64,000 nt of DNA. Origin: Silurus meridionalis. Its lineage: Eukaryota > Chordata > Actinopteri > Siluriformes > Siluridae. Each line of letters opens with the position of its first letter. Position 1 is the stretch's first letter. The notes under the pieces were generated by a model. That model did not search any database. It was given only the letters and a program-made list of their open reading frames with translations, and was not told where the DNA came from. The stretch lies in contig NC_060886.1 in assembly GCF_014805685.1 (NCBI RefSeq), forward strand, positions 13,228,608 to 13,292,607, in the 5' to 3' direction. Of the stretch, positions 51,572 to 63,280 are shown in pieces. A program made the position numbers and the translations under genes.

Positions 51572-53177
51572 TGCCCTCCACAATTATTGGCACCCCTGTT
51601 TAAGATGTGGTCATGGACTTCTAAAAATTTTCCTTTTTTTTAAAACAACATAGAACCCAAATGCAAAAAAAGAGAAAAATCCAACCTTTCATTTAAGTAC
51701 ATAACTTTGGTGGTAAAAAAAATCATACATTTAGAAAAGAAAAAAAACCTTGAAATCATGTGTCCCACAATTATTGGCACCCCTAACAATTCCTCTGAAA
51801 AATTTAATTGTTTTTTTTTTTTATATATTTTTCTGTAGTTGCTAAGGTTGGTCAGGGTATCTAGGGACTTTTAATTAGTAATTCATGATTTCCTGTTTCC
51901 CTGAGGAAACACAGAGGCCTAATTCTCTTACCCATTTGTCAACATGGCAAAGACAAGAGAACACACCATTCAAGTAAGGCAGATGTGTGTCGACCTTCAT
52001 AAGTCAGGCAATGGCTACAAGAAAATAGCCACTCGCCTTAACTTGCCGGTATCTACAGTCAGAGGAATCATTAAGAAGTTTAAAACAACTGGAACAGTGA
52101 CAAACAAGGCTGGAAGAGGTCCCAAGTTTATCTTGCCACAACGCACAGTGAGGAGGATGGTAAGAGAAGTAAAAAAAATTCCCAAGCTCACCGTCACAGA
52201 ATTGCATCAAAGAGTGGCATCTTGGGGTCACAGAGTCTCCAAAACAACCATCAGACGCTCTCTACATGCCAACAAGCTGTTTGGGAGGCATGCAAGGAAA
52301 AGCCTTTTCTCACTAACACTCACAAACGTAAACGCCTGGAGTTTGCTAAGCGGTACTGGGACTTCAACTGGGATCGTGTGCTTTGGTCAGATGAGACTAA
52401 GATTGAGCTTTTTGGCAACAAACACTCTAAGTGGGTCTGGCGTAAAACAAAAGATGAGTATGCCGAAAAGCACCTCATGCCCACCGTGAAGTATGGTGGA
52501 GGATCTGTGATGCTGTGGGCCTGTTTCTCTTCCAAAGGCCCTGGGAACCTTGTTAGGGTGCATGGCATTATGAACGCTTTGAAGTACCAGGATATTTTAA
52601 ATAAAAACCTGATGGCCTCTGCCAGAAAGCTGAAGATGGGTCGTCATTGGGTCTTTCAGCAGGATAATGATCCAAAACATGTGGCAAAATCTACACAAAA
52701 GTGGTTCAGCAGTCACAAACTCAAGGTCCTCCCATGGCCATCTCAGTCCCCAGACCTCAACCCAATCGAAAACCTGTGGGGCGAGCTAAAGAGAAGAGTG
52801 CATAAGAGAGGACCCAGGACACTGGATGATCTAGAAAGATTGTGCAAAGAAGAATGGTCAAAAATCCCTCTCTCTGTGTTCTCCAATCTTGTGAAATGTT
52901 ATAGGAGGAGATTAAGTGCTGTCTTGTTGGCAAAAGGAGGTTGTACAAAGTATTAACATCAGGGGTGCCAATAATTGTGGCACACATGATTTCAAGTTTT
53001 TTTTTTTTCTTCTAAATGTGTGATTTTTTTACCACCAAAGTAATGTACTTAAATAAAAGGTTGGATTTTTCTCTTTTTTTGCATTTGGGTTCTATGTTGT
53101 TTAAAAAAAAAAGGAGATTTTTTTGAAGTCCATGACCACATCTTAAACAGGGGTGCCAATAATTGTGGAGGGCACTG
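51569..53177 (+). mobile_element. Nearly intact Tc1-like transposon, 1,609 bp, with TA target duplications
   Basis: The ends are CAGTGCCCTCCACAATTATT on the left and its complement ending GAGGGCACTG at 53177. Both are flanked by TA (51567-51568 and 53178-53179). Inner direct repeats (ACAATTATTGGCACCCCTAA at about 51768, and its complement at about 52962) give the inverted-repeat/direct-repeat layout, with arms of about 215 bases. The element stands in a (TA)n tract. The arms are almost identical, which suggests recent movement. Confidence 0.93.
51944..52956 (+). pseudogene. Tc1-like transposase with a single frameshift
   Basis: The enzyme cuts and pastes its own element through a DDE catalytic core. 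The frame starts at 51944 with a paired-like DNA-binding region (residues 1-110: YKKIATRLNLPVSTVRGIIK, then a GRGPK hook). It runs to about 52297, where the reading continues in another frame at the A-run within AAGGAAAAGCC (52294-52304). From there to 52956 the catalytic part is open: VLWSDETKIELFG (first Asp), VFQQDNDPKH (second Asp) and SPDLNPIENLW (Glu), with the DD34E spacing expected. No stop interrupts the rest. Loss of one A in the run is the simplest explanation. Without other copies I cannot exclude a sequencing error. Confidence 0.9.
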
Positions 53178-53371
53178 TACATATATATATATATACCTGG
53201 TCTGGACAGCTGATCATCCCTGTGCTAATTGTAAAACGGCCAGCACATTTCCAGAGATAAAACCCAATGAGGTTTATGTTAAAGTGGACAGAATGTTGAA
53301 AGCAAAATATGCAAGACATTTGTGGGAACTTCTGCATCAATTTTGGAAAGAACTTATATGTATATATTTAT

Positions 53372-54450
53372 CAGTGGCGAGTGATCAGGACCAGTAAGGC
53401 CTTCTCTAATGAAATCACTGACTTACCTTTTATTATATTTTTTTCCTGAATATTCATAAACTTTTTACCCAGTAGTCTAGTCTCTTCATTTCATAGCGTT
53501 ACTCTCGGTTGCACTGCTCCCGGTAGTATATGTTTATGTTAGAGATTCTCAGTGGTGGGCCGTCAGGGCCAGCAAAGCCTTTTCTGCTGACTTAAACAGT
53601 ATCAGAAGCACTGACCTACATTTACAACCTAAATTCTAATATTTGTTCCATGAAAATGTATTAATTTATTCCCAACAGTCTATTCTCTTCTTTTCGTAGT
53701 GTTTCTTTTGGCTGCACTGTTTTTTGTATGTGGATGTGGATGTACAAATCTGTAGCGCTCTGCACACATTAATACATCTTAGTTAGACTTTTTTATGCCT
53801 ACGGAGAAAGACAAATTAATTTGGTTGCAGACATACTTAAAAATTTTCAAGAAAAGCTAGACATCGTGAGGAGGTCGGTCAACCCCGAAGCTAGCTAGCT
53901 TGTCTCAGCCCGGGAAAGTGTTCTCCACTTCCAGACCAGTGAATACGAGCCGTACCACTGGATTACAGCCTCTGAGGAGCGGTGCACATTATGAGTCTGC
54001 GTCTCTGGTGAGTAGGTTGTATTTTATAGAAACTTCTGTTTTTGTCATGTTATTAGACAAATATTGATTCTAAACTGCTCTAGATGATGTAGGTGGAACA
54101 GTTGCGGTGGCAGTGTAGAGGTTTGGTGTCTTAACTGGGTTTCTTGCTTTAGTAAAATGGTATTCACCCTCCATATGTGAAATGCCTCTCTCTCTCTCTC
54201 TCTGTAATGCCACGCGTTGTTATATTGTGTTTTTGTATAATGTTGATGGTGGTGGTATTAACATGATAGTGGTGGTATTAAGAGGTGGATTAAGTCGGGT
54301 AAGTCTCCACTAAAGGCCCAGGTACCAAATGCACGGTCCACCACTGGAGATTCTATCAAATCATATTTCAGCTATTGTGTGTTGCCAGGCTCAAATAAAT
54401 CTGCCTTGAGGCCTTTAGAATCAAAAGTTCAGGCACCTATAGCTTCAAAT
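53372..54450 (+). mobile_element. Older hAT-like copy split by the insertion at 53550
   Basis: It begins CAGTGGCGAGTGATCAGG at 53372 and runs to 53549 along the order of the copy at 39196 (CCAGTAAGGCCTTCTCT, then the GGTTGCACTGCTCCCGGTAG stretch). After the inserted element it resumes at 54355 with TATTTCAGCTATTGTGTG and TCTGCCTTGAGGCC, matching 39395-39440. The right terminus is missing. Confidence 0.65.
53550..54346 (+). mobile_element. hAT-like non-autonomous element, shorter copy
   Basis: The ends are CAGTGGTGGGCCGTC and the complement ending GGTCCACCACTG. An exact 8-base target duplication GAGATTCT flanks it at 53542-53549 and 54347-54354. Internal words match the copy at 39196, with a deletion near 53725 relative to that copy. 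The flanking DNA on both sides belongs to a third, older copy of the same family. Confidence 0.85.
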
Positions 54451-55334
54451 ATATTAAATGCTTTAGTTGCTATAGTGTAATAAACTGTTTGAGAGGTAAG
54501 CAGTATGCACACACCACTACACAGTCCGGAGGATACTGCTTTTAATCTGACAACTTTTATTATAGCAATACCCTTTTACAGTGTCCCCCAGTAACATTGG
54601 CACCGTGTTTAACATGACCAAACAAGTCTGTGAAAATTTGTCGTGTTTAACCTTTCGATCTTTTGTTCAAAGATTCGCAAAAATACTCTGCTGTAGTAAA
54701 TATCAAACATTTACAAACACAGTTTCATAAAAAAAAGATTGCCACAATTAATGATATGATAAGATAAAGCACAATAGCTTCAAAAATTGACCTTATTAGT
54801 TAACAGAAAATTGTCAGGTTCTGCATACATTTGCAAACAGATTGCAGTTGTTCTGTTTATTGGCTGTTGCATCAGTGTATAGTGTACAATATATAACTAT
54901 ATATAACTGTGTTTGTTATACAAAATGTTTGTTTTAATTTGTTTTTGATGTTCAGAGAGCCATTGCAAAAAAAATAAAAAATCATAAGAATGTTCCACTT
55001 GCACTAATCAGGTAATGTTATCATACACACGCAAGTGAATTGGTCACATGAGCACAGTGTGACACTATATGCTGCAGAGGACCCAAAAACATTGTACATA
55101 TAAACATTTATTGTAGCTTTTTGTAGTTGTTTCAAAATGAAACGTTAAACATTTTATAACAAGCTATCTGTAAATGTGCCAAAAAATTGCTTTTCCAAAT
55201 TGCAGCACCTGAACATCAATGCTATGACTACAAACGGCTGCTTGTGTTGATGAGACTAAAAAAAAAAGTTTATGCACACCATTAACACATTTGGTGATTA
55301 AATTCTGATTTATCTGCATAAAATGTGTACTTTT

Positions 55335-55505
55335 GATGGTGGGAAGGCAGGGAAAAGGTGATTAAGATGTTCGACTTTTGATCGGAAGGTTGTAAGTTCA
55401 ACTCCCAGCTCCACTACTACATAACCGTTAACTGCCTAAATGTAAAAATACAATTACTGTAAATTGTCCTGGATAAAGCTGTATTCCATAAATGTAATGT
55501 AATGT
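55335..55505 (+). repeat. tRNA-derived SINE, second family
   Basis: The head reads GATCGGAAGGTTGTAAGTTC followed by AACTCCCAGC, which carries a good B box (GTTCAACTCCC). The end is CTGGATAAAGCTGTATTCC, then ATAAATGTAATGTAATG. This is the arrangement of a common ostariophysan SINE in which the tail repeats TAAATGTAATG. It differs from the family at 4992. Confidence 0.6.
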
Positions 55506-56728
55506 GTTTGATCAGTGATCCATTAAGGCTAGTTTGTGGTCAAATGTGGACTCTTATGAAGACTGATTTCATTAGTAATTAGTGGGTACCAGGAATTATG
55601 TACCAGATTTAAAATGTTGTTGCCTCTACCATTAAAACTTGACCACTGACTGATAGAACTGGTTAAAAAATACAAGACACCTATGTTTTGCAGTGGCCAT
55701 CTTAGTATGAAGCCTACAAAAACCTTTACTTTGAATTCAAAGCAGAAAATCCACATGCACTATGATAAGAATGCACAAAAGCTTAAAATGGAACTCTTCA
55801 TGGAGGAGTGAACATCCCTCTTTAACTGAGTTAAACCTAATTAGACCTTATATTTCTCATATGAATTTTCTGCTAAATCCCTGCACTCTTATTCACTTCA
55901 TGTCTGTTTTTAGCTGGCTCATTTAACACCCAAAAAGAATTGAACAAAGGACACGAATTGTGAAGGAATTATTCAGAATAGAATAATGCCTTCATTAACT
56001 CATAGACATTATGAAAGTGAAAAGGTTTGTTAATGACAGATGGTGATTTGTCTGCAGACGTAGCTGAACTTTAGCCATTCATTAAAAGGGTGTACCATAA
56101 ACCATTCAAATCTGCATGTCCCCAACAAAGAAATTATAGCAGATTAGAAAAAAAGATATAATGTTCCTCCTCATAACTATGGTAACGTTACAATGTAAAA
56201 ACACTTCTGTGTATATTTTTGTGTGAGAATAAAATGTTGTAAATGAAATCATGGGAGAGAATTCAAGGTCGTTACAGTCTGCATATGTTTAAAACTAACC
56301 TTGAGCTTGCTTGAAGAGTCCAAGGATGTAGTGCTACATTTTTATAGACTTGTTATTGAAAGCATGATGACATTTTCATCGCTGTCTCATGCTTCAGTAC
56401 AGCAGCACATGAAAAGCGACAGCTCAGCAGGATGGTTCGGGATAGCATCTAGAAATACAAGATTGGGTCTCTTTAGATGCATCTTTTCATTACGATGGCC
56501 TGCTATGTCGTCTTTTATAGCTCATCACATCCTGCAAACTCATACCAGCTCATTTTATTCTGTCCATCAGAAGACTAATAAATATATAAAAGAGCTTATA
56601 AATATATGCATTTTGTGGTATTAGGTATTTTCAATATTTAAAATGGACGATGCTAAAATTTTGATGTTTGTGAATTAGCAATGAGGCTATTATGCATTAC
56701 AATACAAGACCTCTCATTTGCCTATAAT

Positions 56729-56729
56729 T

Positions 56730-56790
<61 letters not shown>
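56729..56790. repeat. (AC)n microsatellite
   Basis: About 30 AC units. Confidence 0.95.
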
Positions 56791-58242
56791 CAGAGGCAGA
56801 TTGGTAGCTGCATTTGTGGTTTCAGAATGTTTGTTTTAATTTGATTTATGCGTTCATGTAATTAAATCATTCATGGCAAACAGAAAAGCTGTAACTCTTT
56901 CATTCCAAACAACAACAACAACAACATTACATTTTTTATGTTGTTTCCTAAAACTATGTGCTTAGTCTATCTTCTTTAAATTTTATCAAGCTTCAATATA
57001 AACTGTTATGCCCCACTTTCATAACAACAATCATAACAACAAGCCTATCCAAGCATGGCACTGAATGTTGATTAGACCAAAGCCAAAGCACATTTGGTGA
57101 CTAAGGGTGCCTGCGTACAAAGAACAGCCTCACAGATGACTTAATAATGTGAGGCATCCAAAAGACAAAGGCATTTTGTGGGGAAAGAATATGATAGAGG
57201 AAATACCCTCCATTTTACTCTACCTCTTTCAATGTACCATTTTTCTCTGCTTTCTCAGACACTGCTAAAGATATTTCAATAAAGGAGGCTGTAAAACATT
57301 AAATTAGCCCTAATGAACACAAAATAAGATGGGCTTTTTATGTAATCACCTGACACAGTTGTCCTTAAAAGAAGGTTTGAATCTACTGTATGGGCTTTAT
57401 ACTATTCTGTGTCTCTTTTTAGATTAATTTGGGAATTTGTAGAATAATTTGTTTTATTTTTAAAATCATTTTAGTATACATGGATTGTATATAATTTTTA
57501 TGTGTTTTTGGGTTTAGCTTAAATGGCAGCAAAGCTTTTCGATCTTGATTTGCTGAAGGCTAACAGCTGGGAGCTGGAAGAAGTAAGAGTGGCAAAGAAA
57601 ATACAGTAAAAAGAAATGGCTGAAGTCCAATTCATAATAAAGAGGTAGGGCCAAGTGAAAGGGCAGTCATTTGATTGGCCTGTGCCTTTAAAAGCAAAAA
57701 ACACAACACCCAAAAAATGGGTATCTGGCTGTGCTCATGGCTACTGAGCAAGAGGAATGTGGGTACTGGTCAGGCCTCTGATTACTGAATGTGTCAGCTA
57801 AGTGACTTCCCCCTCCTCACACTGTCTTTGTGCACTGCCTTGGTGATGGCTTATAGATTGGCGGAAGCCGATGTCAGGAACGTGTGAATATAACTCAGTG
57901 AAGAATTAGAGGAGGGGGGCATGGGTGGAGAGATTTGTGTCCAACAGGAAATGAAACAAGCTGCACACACTGTGTCCAAACAGTGATGAACTGATTCACA
58001 CACACTTGAGAATACTTATATTACTACAATCAGCTTATAATTAGAAGTGTAGCTGCTACCTAACAACATAGCACATCCAGTGTAACCTAAAAAGTGTTTC
58101 CAAAATATTAATTTGCTTTAATTTATTCTTACTGTCACTTATTGTCTTTATGCACCTGAATGGGAGATGTGTTTATTGATGTAACTTGCAATAAAAAAAT
58201 CTGGATGCACAATGTACATTGTACACTATTTTAGCTCATCAA

Positions 58243-58540
58243 GGTCTTCTTCTTCTTCTTCTTCTTTTTTAGGCTGCTCCCATTAGGGGTCACCACTGCG
58301 GATTATCCGTCTCCATACCCCCCTGTCCTCTACATCTGCCTCTTTCAAACCGACTACCTGCATGTCTTCCCTCACAACATCTATAAACCGCCTCCTTGGC
58401 CTTCCTCTTTTACTCCTTTCTGGTGGCTCCATCCTCAGCATTTTCCTACCGATACCCCATGTCCTTCCTCTGTCCAAACCATCTCACTCTCGCCTCCCTC
58501 ACCTTGTTTTCAAAACATCCTACATGCACTGTCTCTCTCT
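58243..58540 (-). mobile_element. 3' end of an RTE-like LINE with a (GAA)n tail
   Basis: The minus strand at 58283-58477 encodes PERSKRGRPRRRFIDVVRED and ends RRIIRSGDP, the C-terminus typical of this LINE family. Its 3' end is a (TCT)n run on the plus strand at about 58247-58266, i.e. a GAA tail. The upstream portion (near 58480-58530) matches the start of the copy at 28062-28120, so the two copies overlap only slightly and together span most of the element. Confidence 0.7.
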
Positions 58541-58635
58541 TCAATTAAATTCAATTTCAATTCATATTTATTTGTACATCACTTTTAACAATGGACATTC
58601 ACACATGGTATCTGTGGTGTTTGTGATCTAAATAG
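58540..58635 (-). repeat. LINE tail fragment
   Basis: TTCAATTTCAATTCATATTT followed by ATTTGTACATCACTTTTAAC resembles the ATTGAA-tailed LINE 3' end found at 3360. It directly follows the RTE-like tail at 58255. Confidence 0.4.
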
Positions 58636-59514
58636 CTGGAGTCCCTTAAAAATATTAATGGAGCATTAATAAAGAATCTGGTTAGAGCACAGCGAGGGTG
58701 TGTGTGTTTGTGTTAGTGAATAAAAAATCAATTACATCTGTCACTATCTTTATCTTTCTTACCAAATCATTTTCTAGGCCTGGTCAGTTCTTCCCAGACC
58801 ACCGAAGACCACAGACAAATTGAGAATTCAGATGATAAAACAGAGTTATAAAAGAGTAATAAAATAACTGAGCAACACAATATAGGAAGATCAGGCTTAA
58901 ACAGCAAGTCATGGGCTTTCAGCCATTTCCCTGTCTCTCTTTTCTTTTCTCTTATTCTCTCTCAATCTTCTCCTTTTCCTAATTGCCTGATTAGTGCAAG
59001 ACACTATGGGCAATGACTCTTTCTTCATTAACTACTTTTTTTGCATTCCACTGCACACCCCTCCCAAAACACATTCATCTCAAACCAATCCCAATTCTCA
59101 TTACTAAACCAGCCCAGGATCATCACTATCCTTCCAACCGCCCCATGTATCTGTGTAGGAAGAACTGCTTCGCACATAAAATTGGGTTTCTTCTGCAACA
59201 CCCACAGATTTATTTTTCACCATAGGCACAAAGAAACAATTGCAGAAATTTAGACTGAATATATCTTCAGGCATCTTAGTTGCTGAAATTCAGATGAAAT
59301 GGGGAACAGGATTTGACAGGGTTGTACATTTTGCCTAAAAAGTGTCACTTTGTTGTGTTTATATGCAATACAGAAATTGTATCATTATATATTTTGTTTA
59401 AAACGCTAGGTCGGCATACAACAGTGTAACAGGATATGGAAAGAATGCCTGGAATGGCAACCCAAGAAAGATACACAGAGATCTCTTTCTCTGAATGAAA
59501 CTTTATTAGCACTA

Positions 59515-61153
59515 CAGTCCCTGACAAAAGTCTTGTCGCTTGTGTACAAATTGACCTGAAGTGCCGCTGAAATATATTTCTAATCAAGTTTTTTTTTTTT
59601 ACAAGAAATGGCTCATCTTTAATCCTAACAGCTTTTGTAATAATGTTTCAGTGCAAAACGAAACTGTCAAAAGTATTCTAATATTCACAGCTTGGTAAAG
59701 CCCATTGAGGCAATTTTTGCAAAGACATAAGTGTTGTTGCCTTGTAATATGAGCTTCACCTGTGACTAATAATGGGTCAGTTAGGTCTCATGTGTGTATA
59801 AAAAGAACCCCAGTAGACTAGACCTTTACATCAACTGCAACTAGACCTCTGAAAACATGCCTAAGATTCACCCTGAGACTAAAGTTTTGATTATCAAGAG
59901 GCTGAAGACTAGATCCACTGCTGATGTGGCAGACACCTTCAATGTGTCTCAGCATCAAGTACAGAGGATAAAAAAAGGTTTGAAGAGACCAGCGACGTTT
60001 TTGACAAGCCCAGGTCAGGCTGACCCCGCAAGACAACTGCTCGAGAGGACCATTTGTTGGCTCGAAAATCCAAGGCTAGCCCATTTTCCACTGCAGCAGA
60101 GCTCCACGAGACCTGGTCACCTGAAGTCCCTGTGTCAGCCAGAACAGTTTGTCAGATTCTGTCTCGAAATGGCCTCCATGGTCGAATCAGTGCCCAGAAG
60201 CCAGCACTAAACAAAAGACAATTGAAAAACCGTGTGGCATTTGCCAAGGCCCACAGCCTGCTAAAAAGATGGACGCTGGAAAAGTGGCAGAAGGTGGATT
60301 TTTCAGATTAATTTTTTGTTGAATTACACCACAGTCACCACAAATATTGCAGTAGACCTATTGGAGCCCGCATGGATCCAAGATTCTCCCAGAAAACAGT
60401 GTTTCATGGCGGAAAAATCATGGACTGGGGTTACATCCAGTATGGGGGTGTGCAAGAGATCTGCAGGGTGGAAGGCAACATCAATAGTCTAAAATACCAA
60501 GAAATCTCAGCTACCTCTTATATTCCCAACCATAAAAGAGGCCAAATTCTGCAGCAGGATGGTGCTCCAGCGCATACTTCCATCTCCACATCAAAGTTCC
60601 TCAAGGCGAAGAAGATCAAGATGCTCCAGGATTGGCCAGCCCAGTCACCAGACATGAACATCATTGAGCGTATGGGTAGGATGAAAGAGAAAGCATGGAA
60701 GACGAAACCAAAGAATATTGATGAACTCTGGGAGGCATGCAAGACTGCTTTCTTTGCTATTCCTGATGACTTCATCAATAAATTGTATGAATCCTTGCCA
60801 AACCGCATGGATGCAGTCCTTTAAGCTCCTAGAATTCATACAAGATATTACATTTGGATCTCACAGCACCACTACTTAATTTGCTGACATATTTTTGTAT
60901 TTGCAATAAATTTGTTTAATTTCTGTATAGGTGACAAAAACTTTTGTCTTGCCAAAATATGACCTTTCTGTCTTGATTAAATGCTAAATCTTTTTTCAGT
61001 GAAACTAATTTATTTCAGTGCATTAAACATAATTTGGGAGGGTTTTAGCTTTTCATATGAGCTATTTCTAACACCAATTGATTAAATAAAAGTCAGGTTA
61101 ATAGCAGGTGTTTCTACAAAATAGATAAGCGACAAGACTTTTGTCAGGGACTG
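59515..61153 (+). mobile_element. Full-length Tc1-like transposon, decayed, 1,639 bp
   Basis: The ends CAGTCCCTGACAAAAGTCTT and GTCGCTTGTG on the left match the complement of the right end (AGCGACAAGACTTTTGTCAG, then GGACTG at 61153). TA flanks both sides. It is a different family from the element at 51569. Its length is right for Tc1, but the transposase is broken in at least two places. Confidence 0.9.
59857..60824 (+). pseudogene. Tc1-like transposase pseudogene
   Basis: Three plus-strand frames make up the protein. 59857-60050 encodes the DNA-binding start (MPKIHPETKVLIIKRLKTRS, then DTFNVSQHQVQRIKKG). 60054-60311 encodes the middle (AELHETWSPEVPVSARTVCQ) up to VDFSD, the first catalytic Asp, and is followed directly by a stop at 60309. 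60372-60824 encodes ILQQDGAPAHTS (second Asp) and PDMNIIERMGRMKEK (Glu). A frameshift near 60040 and the in-frame stop disable it. Codon-level similarity to the element at 51569 is low, so the two belong to different Tc1 lineages. Confidence 0.88.
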
Positions 61154-62284
61154 TACATCTCAATGTAGGAAAGATGGTGGCCCTTAATGATACTAATTAC
61201 ATCTCTTGGAAAGATCATGGCTGGTGTTTTTTCTTATTTATTTATTTTTATTTAAATATTATTTCTCCTTTGGTGAAGACGCTTTGTTGCGATGGTTTTT
61301 GTTTATTCACAGAATTGCATTTAGCTGAAGAAAAAACACTGGAATTGGCTTTTAATAATTCATGTGTCTTAGCCGTTTTTTTTTCATTGAACATGAGGTA
61401 AGAAAGAGAGCAAGCACTGCAAAGTGGCGGCCTATTTATCACACCCGCTGCCACAGGACAAGCCAATGAAAAATGTCCTTTTCATTGCGCTTTACTTTCA
61501 AGGTCTCATGCTTCCGCTGGGAAGATTAGGAATTAGAATGGATAAATAACCAAAAAAATGTTTGTTCTGCCCATTTTCTGTGTAACAATTCAAGGATTAG
61601 GCTGCTCGAAAGAGAGATGTGAAAGGATTTCGAAGCGGTAGTTAAATGGTCTAAAATGGGAACTCAGTTGCATCTTAATTGCTATTCTGACCTATGTGTC
61701 ATCCTTCATCAGATCCTTTTGGCACCACTAGTGATCTCAATTTAAGCATATAAAAATAAACATGAATATTACAGTCAAACTGCAAAATTCATCTTAATAA
61801 ACTAAAAAGAAAAATAATTGCCTTAGAGTGCCATTTGAGGCCATTCATGGCTACATGAAATCATATCCTCCCCAAGCAACATTCACAGCCAGCAGAAACT
61901 TTTCCCAGAAGACTCGAGGCTCGAGTAAAATATTAAACAAGCAGTTTACCAAGTCATTACTGTTCTCAGAAAACACAGGTGTATACAAAACAAAAACAAA
62001 AAGCAGTGTTGTGGTTGAACAAAAATCAGGGTAAATGTCATGAAATGTCATGTCAACAAATTAGACAATAGTATTTAAGTATATGGGAATGAATGCAGCC
62101 TTTATCTCCACATTTGTGCACATTCTCTTGTAGGTTGAAAATCATAATGTTTCTCTACAAGCAATCTGAACTGCACTGAGCTCTCTATCTCTTCATTTTA
62201 CTTCAGATATTTGTAACAGTCAATGATGCTAAACAGATATTTGAAACACTCTTTGAACTTGTGCTATTTTTCTATACCAGCTGG

Positions 62285-62287
<3 letters not shown>

Positions 62288-62333
<46 letters not shown>

Positions 62334-62352
62334 GTCTCTGTCTCTGTCTCTC
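62288..62352. repeat. (TC)n microsatellite with TCTGTC variants
   Basis: About 22 TC units, then four TCTGTC-type units. Confidence 0.95.
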
Positions 62353-63199
62353 TCCCTGACTCTCACTGTGTGTGAGAGAGATCTGGAGGGTCAAGCACTT
62401 GTCTTTGTTATGCTAATACCAACCAGTGAGAGTTCTGTGAGCGGAAGAAGCAGAAGAGATTTGTTTTTCATGTTTATTTTGCAGGGGCAGGATGCTTGGT
62501 GAAGAGTATGACAGCATGTCAGTGATTTCATGCTGCCCTTCTTCCCCCTTCTCCTTCTGCATATGATGCCTGCAGGCAGGGCCATGTGCAGTAGCCAAGG
62601 AAGGAGTGAACCAGTCAGCCCACAGAGGCACATAATTAATAACCTTGGTCCTCCTTCTCTCTCCTCCTTTCTTTCCCTTTTACTCCTCCTCCTGAAACCC
62701 TTCTTTTCGTCTTTCACACATTGAGTTTCAGGGCAAGCAGAAGTCCTCGGTCATTGTTTCAGAGCAGCTGGTCTCAGCTAAGCAGATGCAATTACAGATT
62801 TACATCTGTCTCATCCTGCCCTATGCCCTTTTTAAAAATCTATTTCAAACTTTCTTTTCTGCTCAGTGTGTACTGGGCTCTCTATCCATCACTTAGTCTT
62901 TCACTGTCACTCACCATTACAGATGAAGTATTTAGTAGTATTTAAACAGCACTTGCCTACAACGGACCTATCGGTTTATATCATATCTGTAATCAAAGGA
63001 CTTTGGTGAGGATTAAAACTAAGGTAAGTGTGTTTCTTTGTGATTCTGTCCAAGATTATAGCTCATAGACTGTTGGACGAGGTCTGGTATATTCATTTAG
63101 TATATCAAACTAATATTCCTACCCCTTGGATACAAGCAGGCCAATTATAAATGTGTTTAGCTGCAGGTACTAGTAGGTCAGTAGTAGCCCGTGTGTTTG

Positions 63200-63205
63200 T
63201 GTGTT

Positions 63206-63280
<75 letters not shown>
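63200..63280. repeat. (GT)n microsatellite
   Basis: About 40 GT units with a slightly imperfect left edge (GTGTTTGTG). Confidence 0.95.

Larger units (their letters stand above)
54455..59514. other. Intergenic sequence without a recognised gene
   Basis: Apart from the SINE at 55335, the (AC)n array at 56729 and the LINE tails at 58243-58635, this is AT-rich sequence with short open frames only. The stretch 57715-57965 is more GC-balanced and could be non-coding conserved sequence, but shows no exon with credible splice sites. Confidence 0.4.

Noticed and set aside
55350..55420. Possible tRNA gene, because of a good B box
   Set aside because: The acceptor and anticodon stems do not pair, and the sequence continues into a SINE body and tail.
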